Below are positions 20,090-31,434 of a stretch of DNA of 64,000 bases, piece by piece. The position numbers and the translations under genes were made by a program. This DNA is from Aquarana catesbeiana. Taxonomy: Eukaryota > Chordata > Amphibia > Anura > Ranidae. Each line of letters opens with the position of its first letter. Position 1 is the first letter of the stretch. The stretch is from NCBI RefSeq assembly GCF_042186555.1, contig NC_133332.1:209300109-209364108 (forward strand). Direction: 5' to 3'. Below the pieces are notes generated by a model. That model had not been told where the DNA came from. It did no database searches and saw only the letters and a program-made list of their open reading frames with translations.

Positions 20090-22235
20090 ACCTTCTACGG
20101 GTAGCTTTAGCTGAACACTGTGCAGAGCTCGCAAAAAACTAACTTGTAGCTTATTTAGCTGGCTGCGGTAGTGATAGGATCAGGAAAACACCACCAACCT
20201 TCTATATGTAGCTTTAGCTGAACACTGTGCAGAGCTCGCACTACACTAACTTGTAGTTTTAGATGAACACTGTGCAGAGCTCGCAAAAAACTAACTTGTA
20301 GCTTATTTATTTAGCTGCCTGCGGTAATGATAGGATCAGGAAAACACCACCAACCTTCTACAGGTAGCTTTAAGTGAACACTGTGCAGAGCTCGCAAAAA
20401 AATAACTTGTAGCTTATTTAGCTGCCTGCCGTAGTGATAGGGTCAGGAAAACACCACCAACCTTCTACAGGTAGCTTTAGCTGAACACTGTGCAGAGCTC
20501 GCACTACACTAACTTGTAGTTTTAGCTGAACATTGTGAGGAGGACGCACTACACTAACTTGCAGCTTTAGCTGAACACTGTTCAGAGGACGCACTACACT
20601 TACTTGTAGCTTTAGGTGAACACTGTGCAAAGGTTGCACTACACTAACTTGTAGTTTTAGCTGAACACTGTGAGGAGGACACACTACACTAACTTGTAAC
20701 TTTAGCTGAACACTGTGCAGAGGTCGCACTACACTAACTTGTAGTTTTAGCTGAACACTGTGAGGAGGACGCACTACACTAACTTGTAGCTTTAGCTGAA
20801 CACTGTGCAGAGGTCGCACTACACTAACTTGTAGTTTTAGCTGAACACTGTGAGGAGGACACACTACACTAACTTGTAGCTTTAGCTGAACACTGTGAGG
20901 AGGACGCACTACACTAACTTGTAGCTTATTTAGCTGCCTGCAGTAGTGATAGGATCAGGAAAACACCACCAACCTTCTACAGGTAGCTTTAGGTGAACAC
21001 TGTGCAGAGCTCGCAAAAAATAACTTGTAGCTTATTTAGCTGCCTGTGGTAGTGATAGGATCAGGAAAACACCACCAACCTTCTACAGGTAGCTTTAGGT
21101 GAACACTGTGCAGAGCTCGCAAAAAAATAACTTGTAGCTTATTTAGCTGCCTGCGGTAGTGATAGGATCAGGAAAACACCACCAACCTTCTACAGGTAGC
21201 TTTAAGTGAACACTGTGCAGAGCTCGCAAAAAAATAACTTGTAGCTTATTTAGCTGCCTGCCGTAGTGATAGGGTCAGGAAAACACCACCAACCTTCTAC
21301 AGGTAGCTTTAGCTGAACACTGTGCAGAGCTCGCACTACACTAACTTGTAGTTTTAGCTGAACATTGTGAGGAGGACGCACTACACTAACTTGCAGCTTT
21401 AGCTGAACACTGTTCAGAGGACGCACTACACTTACTTGTAGCTTTAGCTGAACACTGTGCAAAGGTTGCACTACACTAACTTGTAGTTTTAGCTGAACAC
21501 TGTGAGGAGGACACACTACACTAACTTGTAACTTTAGCTGAACACTGTGCAGAGGTCGCACTACACTAACTTGTAGTTTTAGCTGAACACTGTGAGGAGG
21601 ACGCACTACACTAACTTGTAACTTTAGCTGAACACTGTGCAGAGGTCGCACTACACTAACTTGTAGCTTTAGCTGAACACTGTGAGGAGGACGCACTACA
21701 CTAACTTGTAGCTTATTTAGCTGCCTGCAGTAGTGATAGGATCAGGAAAACACCACCAACCTTCTACAGGTAGCTTTAGGTGAACACTGTGCAGAGCTCG
21801 CAAAAAATAACTTGTAGCTTATTTAGCTGCCTGTGGTAGTGATAGGATCAGGAAAACACCACCAACCTTCTACAGGTAGCTTTAGGTGAACACTGTGCAG
21901 AGCTCGCAAAAAAATAACTTGTAGCTTATTTAGCTGCCTGCGGTAGTGATAAGATCAGGAAAACACCACCAACCTTCTACAGGTAGCTTTAGGTGAACAC
22001 TGTGCAGAGCTCGCAAAAAAAATAACTTGTAGCTTATTTAGCTGCCTGCGGTAGTGATAGGATTAGGAAAACACCACCAACCTTCTACAGGTAGCTTTAG
22101 GTGAACACTGTGAGGAGGACGCACTACACTAACTTGTAGTTTTAGCTGAACACTGTGCAGAGGTCACACTAAACTAACTTGTAGCTTTAACTGAGCACTG
22201 AGAGGAGGACGCACTACACTAACTGTAAATAGTCT
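20090..22235 (-). repeat. Right 45-bp array with 832-bp duplication
   Basis: Minus-strand units encode repeats of VRPPHSVQLKLQVSV, the counterpart of the left array. A block starting near 20409 recurs at 21241, a tandem duplication of 832 bp with very high identity. Additional ~120-bp units ('agcttatttagctgcctgc', then 'ggatcaggaaaacacc') flank it. The higher-order organisation differs from the 301-bp pattern of the left copy, so the arrays have rearranged independently. Confidence 0.88.
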
Positions 22236-22326
22236 AGCTGCCTGACTGTGGTGCTAATAGGATCAAAGGACAAGCCTGCCTGTCAGTAGGAAGATAACAG
22301 GAACGGATCTAGCTAAACTGAATACA

Positions 22327-22363
<37 letters not shown>

Positions 22364-22522
22364 ACACCTGGGATGCATATATATACACAATACACTGTAA
22401 GTGCAGCTAACTCACTGACTGTCCTGCCTAATCTATCTAACTTAAATCAAATGACACTGTCTCTCTGTCTATCTCTTTCAACGCCGGAACACACACTACA
22501 CAGGGCCGCCGTGCAGGCGGCC

Positions 22523-22662
22523 TTATATAGTGTGGGGCGTGTCCAAATCCCCTGAGCCATAATTGGCCAAAGCCTCCTTGGCTTTGGCCAATTACGGCTC
22601 TCTGTTCAGATGGCGCTGTGATTGGCCAAGCATGCGGGTCATAGTGCATGCTTGGCCAATCA
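22523..22662 (-). promoter_or_regulatory. Right-copy hAT promoter-like region
   Basis: The TATA box is 'ccttatata' at 22521-22529 (read as TATATAAGG on the minus strand). The paired CCAAT hairpins are kept: 'attggccaaagcc' against 'ggctttggccaat' near 22562-22592, and 'tgattggccaagcatgc' against 'gcatgcttggccaatca' near 22619-22662. Loops differ from the left copy while the arms are conserved. Confidence 0.6.
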
Positions 22663-22822
22663 TCAGCCAGCAATGCACTGCGATGCCGAAGTGAATTATG
22701 GGCCGTGACGCGCCACACGAATTTGGCGCGAACGGCCCATATCGTTCGCAATTCGGCGAACGGGCGAACAGGCGATGTTCGAGTCGAACATGGGTTCGAC
22801 TCAAACACGAAGCTCATCCCTA

Positions 22823-23135
22823 TTCAGCAGATATCCGGTCCCTGCATAGCCTGCTTAACATTATTGCTAGAGAGCATCCTAAGCCAAAACAGAGTAAACA
22901 ACTTTAAGCCACGATGATTATACTCAAGCCTACAATTAGATCCCCTCCCATCTTCTCTTCTCTTTCCATTCTCAAACCCCCTTCTTGATACCTAAACACC
23001 CTTTTTAACCCCTCTGAATCAGGGATCATTGTGCCGTACAACATAATATATCTTGCTCAACTAATGCCAAACCTCCGGTTTCCACCAATACTAATATAGC
23101 TCCAAAGCTACTCAGGAATAGTACTGGTGGTGATT
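22823..23135. other. No gene recognised
   Basis: Unassigned sequence immediately outside the hAT terminus. No terminal repeats or domain-bearing frames were seen. Confidence 0.5.
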
Positions 23136-23515
23136 CCTCTGTGGCTTCACAGGCTGTCATTCTTTTATGCAATCCCTGGCCCTGTACTCCTCTGTGGCCT
23201 CACAGGCTGTGGTTCTTTTATGCAATCCCTGGCCCTGTACTCCTCTGTGGCCTCACAGGCTGTGGTTCTAATCTGCAATCCCTGGCCCTGTACTCCTCTG
23301 TAGCCTCACAGGCTGTGGTTCTTTTCTACAATGCCTGGCCCTGTACTCCTCTGTGGCCTAACAGGCTATGGTTATATTCTGCAATCCTTGGCCCTGTACT
23401 CCTCTGTGGCCTCACAGGTTGTGGTTATATTCTGCAATCCTTGGCCCTGTACTCCTCTGTGGCCTCACAGACTGTGGTTCTATTCTGCAATCCCTGGCCC
23501 TGTACTCCCTTCTTC
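23136..23515 (+). repeat. 53-bp minisatellite
   Basis: About seven units of 53 bp beginning 'cctctgtggcctcacaggct' and ending 'ccctggccctgtact'. The spacing is exact between the first two units (23136 and 23189). Several frames remain open through it; these are artefacts. Confidence 0.92.
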
Positions 23516-24300
23516 GTCTACCAGAAATTTCAGATCTGCTACAGGAAAGCCAAACACTACATCTTATCTGGTCAGATTGCACTTATTACCCTAGAGATTG
23601 AAAGGCAAAGATTACTCGTCTGGGCTGTTCATTCTCAGATTTTGAATGTTCTATTAGGCTACTCTTTCACACTGGGGCGGGAGGGCATTAGCGGTAAATC
23701 AAAGGTAGTTTTAGCGGAGCTTTTCGGCTGCTAGCGAGGCACTTTTAACCCCATGCTAGTGGCCGAATAAAGGGTTAAAAGCACCTGCAAAGCGCCGCTG
23801 CCAAATTGCTTTGCAGGCGCTTTAGCAGCGCTGCCCATTGATTTCAATAGCAGGGGCAGTGTGGGAGCGATCCCACACCGCCCCAAAGATGCTGCTTGCA
23901 GGACTTTTTTTTCAGCCTTGCAAGTGCACCGCCCCAGTGTGCAAGCACTCGGGCTTGCACACTGGGATTGGCTTGAGAGGCGCTTTTCAGGCGCAATTTT
24001 TAGCGCTAAAACACCTGAAAAGCGCCTCAGTGTGAAAGTATCCTTAAAGGCAAGGGCTCCAAACACAAACTACATATATGCTAGGGTTTGGAGTAGGTTC
24101 ATAGACTTTGTAGGTTCAAAACGTCCAACAATCCTTGCGGTAACTGACTTAAAAGATTTTCTCCAGGTGGGCCTAAATAAAGGCTACCACCCCCAGAGCT
24201 CAAGTTTTGGCTTTGATCTCACTTTCTGGCACAGTATGGGCATCTCGTGAATTAGTAAATCAGTTCTTGAAATCTACTCAAGAATCCATACTCTGATGCG
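23516..24300 (+). pseudogene. DIRS-like retrotransposon fragment
   Basis: Flanking a MITE, 'LPEISDLLQES' (about 23518-23550) and 'KARAPNTNYIYARVWSRF' with 'DFLQVGLNKG' (24046-24185) resemble the segment before and at the N-terminal arm-binding domain of DIRS-type tyrosine recombinases. After 'GLNKG' a +1 shift continues the similarity as 'AQVLALISLSG' and 'ELVNQFLKS'. A stop follows 'YYPRD' near 23592. The catalytic R-H-R-Y part is not present. Family assignment is from motif memory and is moderately uncertain. Confidence 0.5.
23660..24040. mobile_element. MITE, TTTCACACTG termini
   Basis: The left end 'actctttcacactggggcg' and the right end 'gcctcagtgtgaaagta' are inverted repeats. Inner sequence has further inverted blocks ('gcaaagcgcc' with 'ggcgctttagc'; 'ccccagtgtgcaag' with 'cttgcacactggg'). 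It splits the DIRS-like fragment and is therefore younger. The target duplication is unclear. Confidence 0.6.
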
Positions 24301-24385
24301 GCCCATACACAGAGCAAATTTCTTTCCTGCAACCACAGGTTGCAGGAAAGAAACTAGCTCAATTCACCCAACAACACAGTCAATG

Positions 24386-25604
24386 TTGGAAAGAAAAATA
24401 TGCTGCGCTAGGGTGTGCTAATTATGCTGCTAAGCATGCTACAACTGGTACGTTTATATTAACACATATAACCATAAGTGTATAAATAATATGCTCCCAA
24501 CGGGCAAAAAAGTAATAAATGATCTGTGTATATAAATGTCATATATGTGATATACAAATATATAAACGCGTCAAAGTGCATATGCAATAATCAGTTTATC
24601 TGATGACAGTATCAAACCAGTTCATAAATATAAATGCAAATAATTCCAGGTGTATGAATACAAATGCAAATAATTTCAAAAAAGTGCTGAGTGCAAGGTT
24701 GAATCAAAATTTCCCCTGATGAAGACACGTGATCCCTGTGTCGAACACGCGTAGGTGAGGGGCTAGGATGGAGTGAGAGGCAGCGAATCTGCCAATTGAT
24801 GAGACGCACACCATACCCTCACCATCGTAGCTACTGTATGCTTTACATAGAGCGGTGCTCTGACGCACCTAACAATTGTGAGTACCCCTTTTGGGGGAGT
24901 GTTTTTAATTCATGAATACATTTTAAAACAATATTATACTATATGGTTTTTCTTTTCATCCATCTATTTACACTGCAATGGAGCCTGGGATCCTGTGATC
25001 TGCAATGAACCCTGGGGTGGTTCAAAAGCGTGATTTGACTTTGTTTAGCGACTTAGTCACATGCTCTAAGATGAACATATTGCCTTGGGGGTCACCAGAT
25101 TGCACTGTCGTATGGCCTGCAGCACTGAAAAATCTTGAGCATGTTTATTCACATCACTATTGGATACCACGTATAAGCACCTTCATTGTATATCTGCAGG
25201 ACTTCACAGTTTACTATATGATCCAATTTATAAAGGACTGTTTTCACATGAACTGTGTGGCACTTAGAACTTTTGTTGAATTTTGATTCAATCTTGCACT
25301 CAGCACTTTTTTGAAATTATTTGCATTTGTATTCATACACCTGGAATTATTTGCATTTATATTTATGCACTGGTTTGATACTGTCATCAGATAAACTGAT
25401 TATTGCATATGCACTTTGATGTGTTTATATATTTGTATATCACATATATGACATTTATATACACAGATCATTTATTACTTTTTTGCCCGTTGGGGGCATG
25501 TTATTTATACACTTATGGTTATATATGTTAATATAAACGTACCAGTTGTAGCATGCTTAGCAGCATAATTAGCAAACCCTAGCGCAGCGTATTTTTCTTT
25601 CCAA
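24386..25604. mobile_element. Element with 325-bp inverted repeats
   Basis: The left arm 24386-24711 and right arm 25280-25604 are near-perfect inverted copies starting 'ttggaaagaaaaatatgctg'. The centre (24712-25279) is single copy and begins with a hammerhead-like motif. Outside the right arm there is a ~115-bp unpaired tail. A direct repeat 'aacacagtca(a/g)tgttg' then occurs at 24373-24388 and 25721-25736. Removing everything between restores a continuous flanking repeat (24290-24380 joined to 25722-25960). Long variable-length duplications plus an asymmetric tail are more like Penelope-type retroelements than DNA transposons. No reverse transcriptase is present. Confidence 0.6.
24711..24762 (+). 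ncRNA. Hammerhead-ribozyme-like motif 1
   Basis: CTGATGA (24716-24722) is followed by stem II GACAC/GTGTC (24724-24728 and 24738-24742), then GAAC-ACGCGT-A (24743-24753). This resembles the type I hammerhead core CUGAUGA - stem II - GAAA - stem III - UA, with a six-base self-complementary stem III (ACGCGU) that could only form in a dimer. One extra or changed base after GAA departs from the consensus, so this copy may be inactive. Short stem I pairing (CCC with GG) is possible. Confidence 0.4.
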
Positions 25605-25960
25605 TTATCTTTGCACGCCTATGAGACGGGTTTAACGTATGCAGCTGGGTAGTTTTTTTACATTTTTTTATTGAGCATAAGATTTAGTGTGGCTCGCAGG
25701 ATATCCCCCTCCTTTTGTTTAACACAGTCAGTGTTGATAGGGGTAACCCCCCCAGCGGGCCATTGTATTCTCCCAGCAGGGGAAGCTGTCCCCATCGGGA
25801 GAAGACAGTGATTATTGCTAGCAGCTATACTAGCCGCTAGTGATAATCTCATGCAAAATCTGACAGGCCGGTTGTACTTGGTACATTTAGCCTGCCCATA
25901 CATGGTTCGAATCTTGGCCAGTTCCTGCTGAACCGGCTGAGAATCGAACAGTCTATAGCC

Positions 25961-27355
25961 AGCCTAAAATACGGATCTAAAAACTTTTCAAACAAAGGGC
26001 AGTTTACAGTCCTTCTGACTTTAGGGGGCCGGATTGTGGCCAGTGAAGGTAGAAAATGTCCGAGGCTCAGCATCAGTGAGCATGGCCTCAAGGTTTGTGG
26101 TTAGTAGGAGGAGAAGTGCCTCATCAATGGTATCAGTGGGAGTAATAGTACCCCATTATCGGCATCCCCGGAAGCAATAGTGGTGTCAGAGGAATATTGC
26201 ATCATATCATTGGCAGGAAAAGTGCCCTAAGGGACGGATATTATATATTGCTGTCTCCTAAACGACTGTTTTTTTTTTGGTGGGGTTTATTTATGGCAGC
26301 CATCTGGGAACTTTAAATTCCATGCTGAAACTACGAGCCTAATGATTGGCTTGCGGTTGTAACATGACCCCATTCACTTCATGCTTTAGCGTCAGTAAAG
26401 AAAAATGACTAATAGATAAGTGTACAATTTTCAAGAATATATCATTTTTTTATAAACATTAAAAAAAAAAATTAACTTTTGTTAATTTATGTATCCATTC
26501 AAAAGACTCAGAATTATTATCATGTCCAGCCAGTGTTATTATCACATACCAGCTGACAGCTGAAATCAGGCTTGTGGTGGATGTATGGTATAGGTTGATG
26601 CAGGATTAAGGTGAATAAGGGGCAGTGTGATGTGTTACCGAAATGGGAGAGCTTAGAGTTGGTGTCTCCATTATGATGATATTCATAAATGACCAAAAGA
26701 GTGCAGGAGGTAGGGCAATGGGTGGGGACTGCAGAAGTGCAGTCACTGCAATGTGTTGTCACCTTCCTCATGCTATGTGTCTATGTAGCATAGTAGTGGT
26801 GGGAGATCATGAGAATATGTGCATTACTGTACAGGTCTTTTGGCAGATAAACAGTTCTTGTTATAACCAACATAGCTGCTTTTTTTAGCTGAGATGCCCT
26901 TTAAGTGCAGCACAATGGCCTCACACAACCTTCAGGTCAGCTGGAACCTGTCACACGCTTGCCGTATTCTGGCGTGGCAGAGATTCTGAAAGCACCAGTT
27001 GGCGCAGAATTCCCCAGCGAGCGGGAGCAGCGTGACTAACGCGATTAATGCTTGCCATTCCATCTGACGACTCCTGGGAGATGTGTGTCAGGCTCACGCC
27101 ATTAAAGTGGTAAGTTTACACGCCTAAACACTGACTTTGCGGTCGCTCAGTCCCCTGACCTGCTAATCAGGCATGTGCGGCTTGTAGCCATTGGTCTGAC
27201 AGTGCTAGCACAGCATGGAGCTTACACTAGGGAAAACTGGAGCATGAGTGCATTTGTTACAGGTCATTCAAAGACTATACACCTGACCTGATAATGTTGC
27301 AATGGCTGCAATAAAGCAGGAATAGGATCTTGTAAAAGAAAAAAAAAGGGGGTCT
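25961..27355. other. No gene recognised
   Basis: Unassigned sequence. Positions 25722-25960 are the right half of a repeat interrupted by the preceding element. Short frames in the rest show no domain, and an A-run occurs near 26460. Confidence 0.5.
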
Positions 27356-28502
27356 GCACACCGGCCACTTTATTAGGTACACCTTGCTAGTCCTGGTTTT
27401 GACCCCCTTTTGCCTTCAGAACTGCCTAATTCTTCATGGCATAGATTCAACAAGGTGTTGGAAACATTCTTGATTGAGATTTTGGTCCATATTGACATGA
27501 GAGTATCACGCACTTGCAGATTTGTCGGCTGCACATCCATGATACAAAAATTCCATTCCACCAATCCCAAAGGTGCTCGATTGGATTGAGATCTGGTGAC
27601 TGTGGAGGCCATTGGAGTACAGTGACCTCATTGTCATGTTCAAGAAACCAGTGGTGAGATGATTTGAGCTTTGTGATATGGTGCATTATTCTGCTGGAAG
27701 TAGTCATCAGAAGATGGGTACACTGTAGTCATAAAGGGATGGACATGATCAGCAATAATACTCAGGTAGACAGTGATGTATAAATGATGCTCAATTGGTA
27801 CTAAGGGGCCCAAAGTGTGCCAAGAAAATATCCCCCACACCATTACACCACCACCACCAGCCTGAAACATTGATACAAGGCAGGATGGATCCATGCTTTC
27901 ATGTTGTTTATGCCAAGTTCTGACCCTACCATCTGAATGTCGCAGCTGAAATCGAGACTCTACAGACCAGGCAACGTTTTTCCCAATCTTCTATTGTCCA
28001 ATTTTGGTGAGCCTGTGCGAATTGTAATCTCTGTTTCATGTTCTTAGCTGACAGGAGTGGCAGCCGGTGTGGTCTTCTGCTGCTGTAGCCTATCTGCTTC
28101 AAGGTTTGATGTGTTGTGCATTTAGAGATAGTATTCTGCATACCTTGGTTGTAACGAGTGGTTATTTGAGTTACTGTTGCCTTTCTATCATCTCAATCTG
28201 ACCATTCTCCTCTGACCTCTGACATCAGCAAGGCATTTTTTGCCACACAACCGCCACTCACTGGATATTTTCTCTTTTTCGGACCATTCTCTCTAAACCC
28301 TAGAGATGGTTGTGTGTGAAAATCCCAGTAGATCAGGAGTTTTTGAAATACTCATACCAGCCCGTCTGGCACCAACAACCATGCCACATTCAAAGTCACT
28401 TAAACACTGTTTCTTCCCCATTCTTATGCTCGGTTTGAACTTCAGCAAGTCGTCTTCACCATTTCTAGATGCCTAAATGCATTGAGTTGCTACCATGTGA
28501 TT
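27356..28502 (-). mobile_element. Truncated Tc1-like element, ACTTTATTAGGTACACC end
   Basis: One terminus ('ggccactttattaggtacac') is present at the left; the right terminus is missing, as similarity stops near 28502. The transposase lies on the minus strand. This family differs from both the 'ccttgaaaaagtattcat' and the 'cactatattgccaaaagtat' Tc1 families in this window. Confidence 0.75.
27447..28141 (-). pseudogene. Tc1-like transposase, catalytic residues lost
   Basis: Recognisable blocks in several frames are 'QRLQFAQAHQNW' (28000s), 'GGGGVMVWGIFSW' with 'LGPLVPIE' (27800s), and 'PPQSPDLNPIEHLWD' (27550s). In the first catalytic block the minus strand reads TGG TCT GTA GAG, giving W-S-V-E where the family has W-S-D-E. 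The second reads QQNNAPYH where QQDNAP is usual. Only the final glutamate of the triad survives. Frame changes occur between blocks. Confidence 0.75.
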
Positions 28503-28753
28503 TACAGGGCTACATTAGCAGATCACTCTCCTGTGGTCCTTGCCGGTTCCAGTGCGCGGTACCCTCTGACCCATTCTCCCCTTCAGGGCACTTCTCAACA
28601 CATTCTCTCTACATTCATCCATTACTTATATTGGGTATGCCCCCTTTTTTGTCATACCGGCCAGCCGACCAGGGCACACCTCAGGTCTATGTTCTGTTGT
28701 ACGTCTTGTGGCACCTTTATGTGGTTCATATCTGTATATATTGTATATATTGT

Positions 28754-29290
28754 GACAAGTTGGGGTTTTGTAGCTCAATACAGTGAGTTTACACCACTCC
28801 AGAAGTAGTTTTCAGGGCTTTCCTGTCCACTTTTATTTAAAGAAAGTCAAAAATTCATACAAGTATGCCTTCCCACACAGGGGTTCTCGTCATCAATACA
28901 GGCAAAACATAATACTCAGCCTTCTGGCTCTCTTGGCAGCTTTACTGCTCAGATTAGTACCTTTTTGGTCCACCTGACCATCAAACACATCCCAGTGTTC
29001 GTGCACACATGTTGTACCTCAGCTCTGTGTCTTTCCTTGCAGCTTCCCAGCTGCTCCGTCCCCCATGGACTCTCTCTTAGGCTCAAGCCTTGTGCTGTCC
29101 TGACCTGGACACCACAGTGCAGACGAGCACCTGTCACTGCTCTCTTCACACACCAACCCCATTGGGAGGTTGGGGGGCTCTGACCTCTAATTCTGACTCT
29201 CATATGAAGCCAGCACTCACCTGTGTCATTAGTGCGCTTACTTCCTACAAAATCTGGCCTAGGCCGCCATATTATATTAAGCAGTGCCAC
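28754..29290 (+). repeat. Dispersed repeat, copy 1
   Basis: Matches 54727-55457 along its length: 'attgtgacaagttggg', 'cagctttactgctcag', 'ctgacctggaca' and 'cattagtg'. The copies are diverged. No terminal repeats or coding frame were recognised, so the class is unknown. Confidence 0.7.
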
Positions 29291-29300
29291 GGACTCGCCC

Positions 29301-29304
<4 letters not shown>

Positions 29305-29362
<58 letters not shown>
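29305..29362. repeat. TA microsatellite
   Basis: About 57 bp of TA dinucleotides. Confidence 0.95.
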
Positions 29363-29364
<2 letters not shown>

Positions 29365-31038
29365 AAATAATGAGTCTGATAAGGAGAAAACAAACCTTTT
29401 TGATTTCTCAGATCTTAAGTTCTGGTTTAGGTTCAGCAGTCGGGAGGCTTTGTAGAGCTTTGGGACTGATAAAGCCTCCATTCCTAGGTCCATTTCTTAC
29501 CTGTTAGCCAGACCTCATTAATTGCTCTCAACTTTCTACATGATTTTTTTTATAGGTGAGCTGACTGAGGCTTAGGTTTCTGTCTCTCTCACTGTCTTCA
29601 CTGTGAGAACCTGATGCTGGGTGAGAAGGCTGACTGATGACAGAAACTAAAAGGTACAAGAATGGTCTGTTTGCTTTGGGGGACCTTTAGGGAGCCCCCT
29701 GTTAGAAGCTGTCATGAGTTTAGTTAGTGACTTTGACAAGCAGATGTTTTGCTTGTGTAGTAGGTGACCGTGGCCCAGCATTTCCCACCATCCGCCGCCA
29801 GAATTTATACAGGCTCTCATTTAGAGAGAGCCTGTCAGCTCCTGTGGGGGATTTCTCCCCCTCCCTCTCCTTTTCACTGTATTATGTGAGCGGCGCTTGC
29901 AGGGACACGGCTGCCTGTTTTGCTCCCTCCCCTGCATCCTCATTGCCAGGAGGAAGGGAGCCAATTGTTAAGGACACTGCATGCTGCAGCAAAGGATCAT
30001 AGGACATGTAGTCCCAATCACTAAACGACCCCATAGCAATCTATATGGGGAAGAACTACACACTACAGTATCCTCTGGGGGAAAAGAAGTAATCTTGTCT
30101 CTAAGTCTACCTGGGCAGTGTTGATGCCTTGAGGCAGGAGAAAAGACTGGACCCAGGGGAGAGGTGTTGCCTCCCAGGTCAGCACACTGTTCCTTTTAAG
30201 TATCCATGGCCGGTCGGGGACATCCCAGGCGCATCTCCAGAGGCACCTGAAGTGACAGCGTGAAGTGTTCCAGTTGTGAGGTAGCCAGTCGGGTTACCTG
30301 AAGAGTCTGCCTTGTTCCGGGACATCTCGCTTGGCCTTGACCACAGGATTGGTGAGCGGGCACTTGCCCATTTGCAGGAAATAGGGACACTGCATGCAGA
30401 AAACGTTACCTATTTGCCAACACTTGCAAGAACCTGGGTCACACTTACCCCCTGTTGAGCAGTCACACTGTCTGCCTTGTTACCTGGATACTGCCAGTAT
30501 ACTGCAAATTGTACTTCTTCTCCCTAGGGACTGAACTTACTGGGGCCATATGGGCCATATGGGCACACACACACACCCAGGGCTCCGTATATGTGGTGTA
30601 TGAACAGAGTAATTTGAATTTGGGAGTTACATTGTTGAATGCTGTATTAGGTACAGTGTTTATGGTTTTCTGGGCCTGTGGTGTCAGGTGACAGAAGAGA
30701 GAGGTCTGACATAAGAAAGGGTCATTCCTCTGCTCTCCTCCTGCCTGGACCCATAGAGCCCAATTTAAGTAGACTGGTGACGTATCCGTTATATTGTTTG
30801 CCATCTTGTGATATCTCAATGTTAGAGTGTTCGCCTCTGCTCTTGGGGTTTTCCGCTGTAGAGGAATCCCCTGAAAGCAGCCTGACAGTACCATTGAGTT
30901 ATATTGCTCTTGATCCTCAATCATTACTATACAGTTAATTTACTTAAGATATACTTGCTTACTGTTCAGAGATACTGATACTGTTTGTTTACCCTTTCAA
31001 AGAAACTTCACAGTAAAGACAATTTCCGTGTTTTACTA
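29363..31038. other. No gene recognised
   Basis: Mixed sequence. A short inverted repeat around 'caggctctcatttagagagagcctg' in abbreviated form lies near 29810, and a short CA run near 30570. No domain was found in any frame. Confidence 0.5.
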
Positions 31039-31041
31039 TAA

Positions 31042-31434
31042 GGGCTCTTTCACACGGGGCGGATCAGTGATGATCCGCCCCGTGAACACCCGCTGGCTCA
31101 GCGGGGATCGCTCCGCCGATCCCCGCTGAGCAGAAAGATGACAGGTCCATCGCTGCACGCTGTGCAGCGACGGACCTGTCAGAGTGCCGCTCTCCCCTAT
31201 GGGGGATCGGATGATGACGGACCGTAGTGTCCGTCGTCACCCGATCCGATCCGAAAACGGATGGAAAAGTAGGTTTTTCCTCCGTTACACTTTTCGGATC
31301 GGAGCGGCGTCGGATGTCAGCGGACATGTCACCGCTGACATCCGACGCTCCATAGGGATACATGTATGTCCGTTTTTCATCCGAAAACGGAAGGATGAAA
31401 AACGGACATACGGATCCCCCGTGTGAAAGAGCCC
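31042..31434. mobile_element. Harbinger-like MITE made of consecutive hairpins
   Basis: 393 bp with perfect terminal inverted repeats 'gggctctttcacacgggg' and TAA on both sides (31039-31041 and 31435-31437), fitting PIF/Harbinger three-base TWA duplications. The interior is largely a series of hairpins: 'ctcagcggggatcg' with 'cgatccccgctgag'; 'gacaggtcc(a)tcgctgca' with 'tgcagcgacggacctgtc'; 'gcgtcggatgtcagcgg' with 'ccgctgacatccgacgc'; and 'tgtccgtttttcatcc' with 'ggatgaaaaacggaca'. Confidence 0.85.

Larger units (their letters stand above)
16732..22822 (-). mobile_element. Large hAT transposon, right inverted copy
   Basis: Minus-strand copy of the same transposon. The 5' terminus 'agctcatcccta' lies at 22811-22822, then the promoter-like region, the 45-bp arrays (20090-22235), a broken transposase (16936-19947) and part of the 3' repeats (16732-16935). 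The last ~89 codons and most of the 3' region are deleted at 16935/16936. Its 3' repeats abut the 3' terminus of the left copy exactly at 16731/16732, as if the left copy had inserted into this one. The candidate 8-bp flanks are 'ttcagcag' (outside 22822) and 'gccacaac' (at the junction). Confidence 0.85.

Noticed and set aside
24604..24625. Further CTGATGA occurrences (24600, 29633, 63020 and others) as hammerheads
   Set aside because: They lack a following hairpin and GAAA at the required spacing.
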